The translations under genes and the position numbers were made by a program. This document shows positions 42,801-46,463 of a stretch of DNA of 46,463 nt, piece after piece (the stretch's first letter is position 1; each line of letters begins with the position of its first letter). Under the pieces are notes generated by a model. The model was not told the origin of the DNA. It worked only from the letters and a program-made list of their open reading frames with translations, and searched no databases. Source of the DNA: Brumimicrobium sp964585545 (GTDB taxonomy: Bacteria; Bacteroidota; Bacteroidia; Flavobacteriales_D; Crocinitomicaceae); the NCBI GenBank assembly GCA_964585545.1, contig CAZPDT010000019.1, forward strand, positions 1-46,463, written 5' to 3'.

Positions 42801-42892
42801 CTTATTAACGTGCTGATCCCTACAAGAACAATCATTAAAACAATGATTAAGGTAAATTGATAATTTTTTATAGGGTATTTTATAATATTCAT
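39836..42892 (-). CDS. RND efflux pump inner-membrane transporter (HAE-1/AcrB-like)
   Basis: RND pumps exchange protons for drugs or other toxic molecules and expel them through a TolC channel. The 1018-residue protein shows the two-fold repeat with 12 helices and two large periplasmic loops. Key pieces are the N-terminal helix (MNIIKYPIKNYQFTLII), MPRAEDPAMEAPKFPVVVLYPGTSP and the proton-relay helix 4 (VVALGLLVDDSIVVVENIER, with the Asp pair). Helix 10 (FVATVGLVALAGIEVKNTILQVDF) lacks an obvious lysine copy of AcrB K940 in the motif I can see. It is the last gene of the tetR-tolC-MFP-RND operon, 12 bases after the MFP gene. Substrate unknown. Confidence 0.93.
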   Translation of the reverse strand: MNIIKYPIKNYQFTLIIVLMIVLVGISTLISMPRAEDPAMEAPKFPVVVLYPGTSPKDMEQLIVKPLESRFYGLDQIKRIKSSINNGYAFLFVEYEHEVDYDAKFQELTRELGAAEREDLPENIYSARVSKIDPSGVSVIQAALISENASRTTMKKWSDELKSELEKIKPLKDVKVHGLPDQLVRVDLHLGRLAQLKIPINQIMDAIGSEAANIPGGNVHAGQKSLSVKTGGSYQSIDEIKNTIIASRNGNNISLKDIADIYPDFAKNNHITRLNGHRSLFITAAQKEGMNISDTQKKYKKVIADFKAQLPSNIDLILSFDQADNVNKRLGHLGRDFLIAISLVLLTLLPLGTRASLVVMIAIPLSLSIGIVVLNMFGFSLNQLSIVGFVVALGLLVDDSIVVVENIERWMREGYNRTEAAIEGTKQIAVAVVGCTATLVIAFMPLMFMPDIAGDFIRSMPAAVIGSIVASLFVAIFVVPFLATRILKPHENPKGNIVLRSLQRIIHVTYGVWLDKALKKPIFTVLIALIIFVGALSMIPILGFSLFPPSEKPQFMVTINAPDQSNIYYSDSITKIIEDDLQKREEVKYYSSNIGKGNPRIYYNVSQASESEDYAEIFVQLQENINSKDKMKIMDDLREQWGSFLGATIKVKNFEQGVPILSPVEVRLFGDDLDTLRELAGEVETLLYKTEGTVYINNPVTHNGSDFKVNINREKAFALGVPTVNIDKTVRMALAGADVATYSDPTRNDDDYKIRVTVPRKSYPDLTIFDHILVNNVKGTAIPLNQLATISIEESPSTINHINRSRVVYVNSYVQKGYSNSEVIDNVISRMEDLKLPVGYHYKMGGEVESREESFGGFGTTIMIAAFLFIAVLVLEFKTLKSTFIVLSVIPLGIVGAVVALWLTGNNLSFVATVGLVALAGIEVKNTILQVDFTNQLREQGKGIIEAAEEAAEIRFLPILLTTLTAIGGLLPIAWSSNPMISPLAIVIIGGLLSSTLLSRIITPVVYKLIPPKIEVKK

Positions 42893-42904
42893 CTTTTTTA
42901 AATC

Positions 42905-43975
42905 TTAATTTTCGACGACATTTATTTCAGACCCATCTTTCAAATAGGGACTTCCTGCAATAATTAAGTATTTATAATCTTCCAGTCCTGAAGAAATCAA
43001 AATATGCTGTTTTTGAATCGAAGCGATTTTCACTTTCACTTTTTTTGCTTTTTTCTTGTCTTGGGTAATGAAAACATAACCTTCCCCATGGTTCCCATTC
43101 AGCATAGATTCGTAAGGAACACGCCACGAATCAGTCGTTTTTCCATAAATTTTAACTTTGGTAAACATGCCCGAGGCAATTGGTAATTCTTCTTTCGACT
43201 GGAGTTCGAGATATATTGTAAATGTACCAGATTGCGGATTAAGTCCTTCTGATTTTCTAATGACCTTGGCAGCAATCCCTTTTTCAACAACGTCAGTAGA
43301 TACAACAGCTGAATCGCCCTTACTTATTTCAGCCCATTGTCGATCCGAAACGCCAACTTCTACAAGCCAACCCTCTTTTCCTGAACCATCAAGGCGAAAA
43401 ACAGGTGTTCCCGGTCCTACCATTTGACCTTCACTGGCCAATTTAAGCAAGATGTAACCGTCCATTGTTGCCCTGATCTCGGAGTAACGCAAATTGAACT
43501 GAATGGTTGTCCAATCTTGTTCTGCCACATCCAAAGCTGTTTGTGCATTTTCAAATTGTTCTTTTGTTGCTACACTATCTCGAAACAATTTTTTAGCACG
43601 CATAAAATCTCTTTTTGCTTTTTCTAGACCTAGTTTTGCTTGTGCAGCACGTGCATTAATACCGGTCATATTAAGTTTAGCCAAAACCTCTCCTTTCTTA
43701 ACAAAATCACCTTCTTTGGCAAATATCTTATCGATTATTCCACCATTTTTAAAAGAGAGTAAAGTGTTGTTGTCTGTAGAAAGAAAACCAGTTGCTTCAA
43801 TTACAATATGATGACTTTTCTTTTCAATTGGTTGCAGGGTAACGGGAACAGGATGCTCAACATAAATTCCAGTATCCGTTTCATTTTTACAGCTCGTGAT
43901 GAGCAATACAAATAGAAAGGAGTATACCCCCAACAGTTTTAATTTCTTCTTCATTGGTCTTGTTTTGTTATTCAT
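42905..43975 (-). CDS. Periplasmic adaptor (MFP/HlyD family) lipoprotein of the RND pump
   Basis: The adaptor bridges the RND transporter and the TolC channel. A lipoprotein signal peptide (MKKKLKLLGVYSFLFVLLITSC, lipobox LITSC) is followed by the lipoyl/alpha-hairpin arrangement: GGIIDKIFAKEGDFVKKGEVLAKL, then a coiled-coil hairpin rich in A, Q and K (ARAAQAKLGLEKAKRDFMRAKKLF), then DGYILLKLASEGQMVGPGTPVFRL. The start ATG 43975 overlaps the tolC stop by eight bases; ATG 43954 (MKKK…) is a second candidate. Coupling to its neighbours is clear either way. Confidence 0.9.
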   Translation of the reverse strand: MNNKTRPMKKKLKLLGVYSFLFVLLITSCKNETDTGIYVEHPVPVTLQPIEKKSHHIVIEATGFLSTDNNTLLSFKNGGIIDKIFAKEGDFVKKGEVLAKLNMTGINARAAQAKLGLEKAKRDFMRAKKLFRDSVATKEQFENAQTALDVAEQDWTTIQFNLRYSEIRATMDGYILLKLASEGQMVGPGTPVFRLDGSGKEGWLVEVGVSDRQWAEISKGDSAVVSTDVVEKGIAAKVIRKSEGLNPQSGTFTIYLELQSKEELPIASGMFTKVKIYGKTTDSWRVPYESMLNGNHGEGYVFITQDKKKAKKVKVKIASIQKQHILISSGLEDYKYLIIAGSPYLKDGSEINVVEN

Positions 43976-45332
43976 TTTCTTGTTTGGGTAATGGATATGA
44001 TGCAGTTTCTCGTTCTAATCTTGCCAAGGCTGATAAAAGCTTATAATATGCTACATTTGAGGCTAGTTTTGCAGTTGACAACTGTGTTCTGGCATCTACC
44101 GTTTCCATGTATGTATTCACACCTGAACTGTAGCCTTTTTTAATGAGGCGATAATATGTTTCGGCCATATCCAACTGCTTTATTGATGCGCTGTAATTGG
44201 ACTTTGCTTCCAAAACATCATTGTGCGCTCTAGTAACAGCAACATCCATTTGTTGTTCTACTTGTTTTTTCTTCAGTTTGGCAATCTCCAATTCATTTTT
44301 GGCCATTTTAATTTCAAATCTGTTCCTCCATCCTTGAAATAATGGAATATCCAACTTTAATCCCACCATATAATACATCGATTCATCATTGAATCGGAGT
44401 TCTTCGGCCTGAGAACCCAAATCAGCAAAACCACTTAACTTGGGTATAAAGACTTGTTTTTTCATCTTCACCAACTCATTTCTTAAAGCAATGTTTTGTT
44501 CTAAGGATTGTAATTCCTCTCTATTTTTAGATCCAATAATTGCATCATTGAAAGAAGGGATAAGCGACTCCTTTGCCTCTACTTCAATTTTTGCTTCAGA
44601 ATCACGGTTCAGTAAAGCATTAAAGTAGCGCTGAAGTGTTACCGCTTGGTATTGGGTTGATTTCAGTCTGGCCTTGGCCTGCTCAACCTCTGTCTCTGAG
44701 CGCAATACGTAAGCGTGCAGCCCTTTTCCTGCCTCCAACAATCTTTCATTCGACCGCATACTCTCTTTGGCCATTTCTATGGCATTTTGATGGATATCAA
44801 TTGCCTTTAATACAGTTAAATATTGATAATACGTTACTTTAATTTCCTTGACCAATTCCCGCTTGTATATTTCGATTTCATGGCCTTTGATTTCCAATTG
44901 TTTTTCCTTGATATGATTGTTGTGGATAATGTCCATGTTAACAATTGGGACTGACAATCGGACACGTGCATCATAGTAATTCTTGGGCAGAAAGTTGATT
45001 TTTTGGTTTTCTATCATCGGAAAAGCATTTTGTCCCATAAACTGGTTCAAAGTAGAATAGACAGGGTTCATCATATCCCCGACAGGAACATCCGCACTTC
45101 TTCCCCCTTCTGCTGTAGTGTATGTCGTTTGAAAGTCGAGTGATGGTATGTAATGATTTTTAGCCTTTTTTAAAGTATATAGTGCATTTCCCAAAGATAA
45201 ATTGTGCTGTTTTAATACCAAGTTACTTTTTAGGCCTTGTTGAATATACTTTTCCAGTATTGTGTCTTGGGCAAACCCAAAAACTGAAGAAAATACAAAA
45301 ACAAGAAGCATTAATTTTATTTTCACATCCAT
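43968..45332 (-). CDS. TolC-like outer-membrane efflux protein
   Basis: The 454-residue protein has a signal peptide (MDVKIKLMLLVFVFSSVFGFAQ) and the repeated OEP domains of TolC: heptad-rich helices (LSLGNALYTLKKAKNHYIPSLDFQTTYT … LKKKQVEQQMDVAVTRAHNDVLEAKSNYSASIKQLDMAETYYRLIKKGYSSGVNTYMETVDARTQL). It forms the exit duct of the RND pump. A copy of the palindrome that also overlaps the tetR promoter lies three bases before its start codon, suggesting the regulator can also act here, between tetR and tolC. The gap to tetR is 16 bases. Confidence 0.9.
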   Translation of the reverse strand: MDVKIKLMLLVFVFSSVFGFAQDTILEKYIQQGLKSNLVLKQHNLSLGNALYTLKKAKNHYIPSLDFQTTYTTAEGGRSADVPVGDMMNPVYSTLNQFMGQNAFPMIENQKINFLPKNYYDARVRLSVPIVNMDIIHNNHIKEKQLEIKGHEIEIYKRELVKEIKVTYYQYLTVLKAIDIHQNAIEMAKESMRSNERLLEAGKGLHAYVLRSETEVEQAKARLKSTQYQAVTLQRYFNALLNRDSEAKIEVEAKESLIPSFNDAIIGSKNREELQSLEQNIALRNELVKMKKQVFIPKLSGFADLGSQAEELRFNDESMYYMVGLKLDIPLFQGWRNRFEIKMAKNELEIAKLKKKQVEQQMDVAVTRAHNDVLEAKSNYSASIKQLDMAETYYRLIKKGYSSGVNTYMETVDARTQLSTAKLASNVAYYKLLSALARLERETASYPLPKQENE

Positions 45333-45335
45333 TTC

Positions 45336-45348
45336 TTAACAGTGTTAA
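45336..45348. promoter_or_regulatory. Second copy of the TetR-type operator
   Basis: TTAACA-G-TGTTAA is a 13-bp palindrome identical, as its reverse complement, to the core of the operator at 46015-46033. It sits between the tetR stop codon and the tolC start codon. Confidence 0.65.
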
Positions 45349-45996
45349 TTATATTTTAATTTTCGTTAGTTCTATCAAATTGATATACGATTTAAATGTT
45401 GCCTCCAGCATTTCATTTTCAGTTGCAGATGCGATACATTCCTCTCCTACTATCTTTAACCTTGTGGTGATGTAGAGTGAACAAATTCCATGCACTACAC
45501 TCCATGATTGTAAGGCCAAGTATTTGGGTAATCCACCTGGAAAATAACCTTCTTTTTGGCATGCTTCAATTGTAACCACTAGAAAATCAAACACCTGAGT
45601 CCCTTCTTCCCAACCTTCTTCTTTAGATGATGAATACAAATAATCCATTGGTTCTTTGAGCATAAACATCACCTCATAATATTCAGGATTATTTTTTGAA
45701 AAGTTAATATATGTTCGCCCCAATGCTTTTAATCGTTCAAAAGGCGACTCCACATTAACAAGTGAAACCATCTGCATCTTCAACAAATTAAAGCCTTCTT
45801 TATGGAGTGCATAGACAATATCATTCTTGTCTTTATAGTACAGGTAAATTGTGGTTGGACTACAACCCACTTTTGAAGCGATTTTACGAATAGATGTTGC
45901 CTCAAATCCTTTGTCTACAAACAATCCTTTTGCAGCATCGAGGATCTGCTTTCGAACATCTTCTCGCTTCTTTGATTTGTCTTTTGAAATAATCAT
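45349..45996 (-). CDS. TetR/AcrR-family repressor of the efflux operon
   Basis: The 215-residue protein has a typical N-terminal TetR helix-turn-helix (VRKQILDAAKGLFVDKGFEATSIRKIASKVGCSPTTIYLYYKDKNDIVYAL) and a variable ligand-binding domain with hydrophobic helices. It lies first in the operon, directly ahead of tolC, MFP and RND genes, and the only plausible target is that operon. Two identical palindromes flank the gene, one over its promoter and one just before tolC, consistent with autorepression. The start codon lies five bases downstream of a TAnnTTTG box, so the mRNA may be leaderless. The inducer is unknown. Confidence 0.92.
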   Translation of the reverse strand: MIISKDKSKKREDVRKQILDAAKGLFVDKGFEATSIRKIASKVGCSPTTIYLYYKDKNDIVYALHKEGFNLLKMQMVSLVNVESPFERLKALGRTYINFSKNNPEYYEVMFMLKEPMDYLYSSSKEEGWEEGTQVFDFLVVTIEACQKEGYFPGGLPKYLALQSWSVVHGICSLYITTRLKIVGEECIASATENEMLEATFKSYINLIELTKIKI

Positions 45997-46001
45997 GGCT
46001 G

Positions 46002-46009
46002 CAAATATA
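46002..46009 (-). promoter_or_regulatory. TAnnTTTG promoter element of the tetR operon
   Basis: The minus strand reads TATATTTG, exact match, five bases before the ATG at 45996. The palindrome 46015-46033 lies immediately upstream, between the -7 and the expected -33 position. Confidence 0.6.
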
Positions 46010-46014
46010 TAAAA

Positions 46015-46033
46015 TAATTAACACTGTTAATTA
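46015..46033. promoter_or_regulatory. Primary TetR-type operator
   Basis: TAATTAACA-C-TGTTAATTA is a 19-bp perfect palindrome with one central base, 18 bases upstream of the tetR ATG. Its 13-bp core recurs at 45336-45348. Binding there would block the promoter. Confidence 0.7.
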
Positions 46034-46160
46034 AAATTATTAAATAATGATTAAAAAAGATTTGTGTACACATATTTAATTGTCCAGAAAAGAAATAACA
46101 TCTAAGTCTCCTATTTGGTAACATGAATAAGCCCAAGCGGCAAACGTTCACACGTGTTAG
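46034..46160. other. Right-edge intergenic sequence before the recombinase remnant
   Basis: AT-rich to about 46120, then a GC-richer patch (gcccaagcggcaaacgttca, cacgtgttagcc). I see no gene. The patch is unlike its surroundings in composition and may be the junction of an old insertion. Confidence 0.4.
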
Positions 46161-46343
46161 CCTCCTGTGCCTAATTGTAAACCGTTAAAACACAGCTACG
46201 CTACCCATTTATTAGAAAGCGGAACTGACTTACGACACATTCAAGAACTACTAGGGCACGGGAGCAGTCGAACCACTGAAATATACACACATGTAAGTAT
46301 GAAGAGTTTACAAAACATCAGAAGTCCATTTGATGATTTATAG
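46161..46343 (+). pseudogene. 3' remnant of a tyrosine recombinase (integrase) gene
   Basis: From 46185 the frame reads LKHSYATHLLESGTDLRHIQ, then ELLGHGSSRTTEIYTHVSMK, and ends at TAG 46341-46343. This is the C-terminal catalytic segment of XerC/IntI-like recombinases: the box II stretch ('LRHSYATHLLE'), LLGH with the second His, and the nucleophile Tyr in TEIYTHVS. Upstream of LKHSYA the frame holds only PPVPNCKP and then a stop (46158-46160). The first Arg, the catalytic HxLR and the whole N-terminal DNA-binding domain are therefore missing. A small cut or rearrangement near 46185 is the simplest explanation. Sequence from 46344 to the window end shows no further gene. Confidence 0.85.
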
Positions 46344-46463
46344 AAAAACTTGTGAATATTCAGAAAATGTTTAATTTTGTTAAAAATAACAACACCAAAA
46401 GGTGCACAAATTCAACAAATGGTTGGTAGTATGTAGTCTGATGGTTGGGTTATAAGTAAGTTA

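Noticed and set aside
46120..46200. attC site of an integron
   Set aside because: The patch contains GTTAGCC-like and palindromic pieces but no matching GTTRRRY / RYYYAAC core pair with the needed spacing.

Overview
The window is AT-rich chromosomal DNA from a member of the Bacteroidota, most likely order Flavobacteriales. Four things point there: type IX secretion (Por_Secre_tail) C-termini on several proteins, TonB/carboxypeptidase-regulatory outer-membrane receptors, the Bacteroidota -7 promoter element TAnnTTTG ahead of many genes, and few Shine-Dalgarno sites. Genus cannot be fixed from this sequence. There is no sign of a prophage, a CRISPR array or an intact mobile element. The only mobile-type trace is a 3' remnant of a tyrosine recombinase at the right edge.

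Layout. 1-3800: the end of a probable secreted protein, priA (-), the tmRNA gene ssrA (+) and a SugE/Gdx-type small multidrug/guanidinium exporter (-). 4198-12495: a stand-alone KAS III-like enzyme, a fused 2-oxoacid dehydrogenase E1, then a minus-strand run of patatin phospholipase, VWA membrane protein and a saccharopine/alanine dehydrogenase-family enzyme. 12.6-17.2 kb: degenerate tandem repeats, a TonB-dependent receptor, a DUF4442 thioesterase-like protein with a lipoprotein, and an acyltransferase. 17.6-19.8 kb: a pterin operon of flavin-type reductase, PTR1/FolM-like reductase and a FolX-FolK-like fusion. 19.9-25.4 kb: thioredoxin-like proteins, an Fsr-type MFS exporter, aminopeptidase P, a TlpA/rhodanese pair and a secreted His-rich protein. 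25.6-27.7 kb: selD and selU/mnmH, which overlap. 27.8-31.3 kb: a CuA-containing heme-copper oxidase-type operon. 31.6-37.3 kb: a SMUG2-like DNA glycosylase, a three-module BspA-like adhesin and an M43 metalloprotease; the adhesin and the protease carry type IX sorting tails. 37.4-39.7 kb: three tandem paralogous outer-membrane barrel proteins. 39.8-46.0 kb: a tetR-tolC-MFP-RND efflux operon with two copies of one palindromic operator.

The strongest candidate for something under-described is the 27.8-31.3 kb operon. Its subunit II keeps every CuA ligand. Its subunit I keeps the heme and CuB histidines but has Asn where oxygen-reducing oxidases carry the His-linked tyrosine of helix VI, and has no tyrosine at the cbb3-type position in helix VII. 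With a SCO protein, a small multi-spanning membrane protein and an FNR-like palindrome upstream, this fits a non-canonical nitric oxide reductase better than an ordinary terminal oxidase. Second is the pterin operon. The reductase has the Asp-Tyr-Lys triad and TGxxxRxG motif of pteridine reductases. The fused epimerase/aldolase domain looks like FolX, and its FolK-like half lacks the usual C-terminal His/Arg elements. Together these suggest tetrahydromonapterin (or related pterin) synthesis rather than plain folate synthesis.
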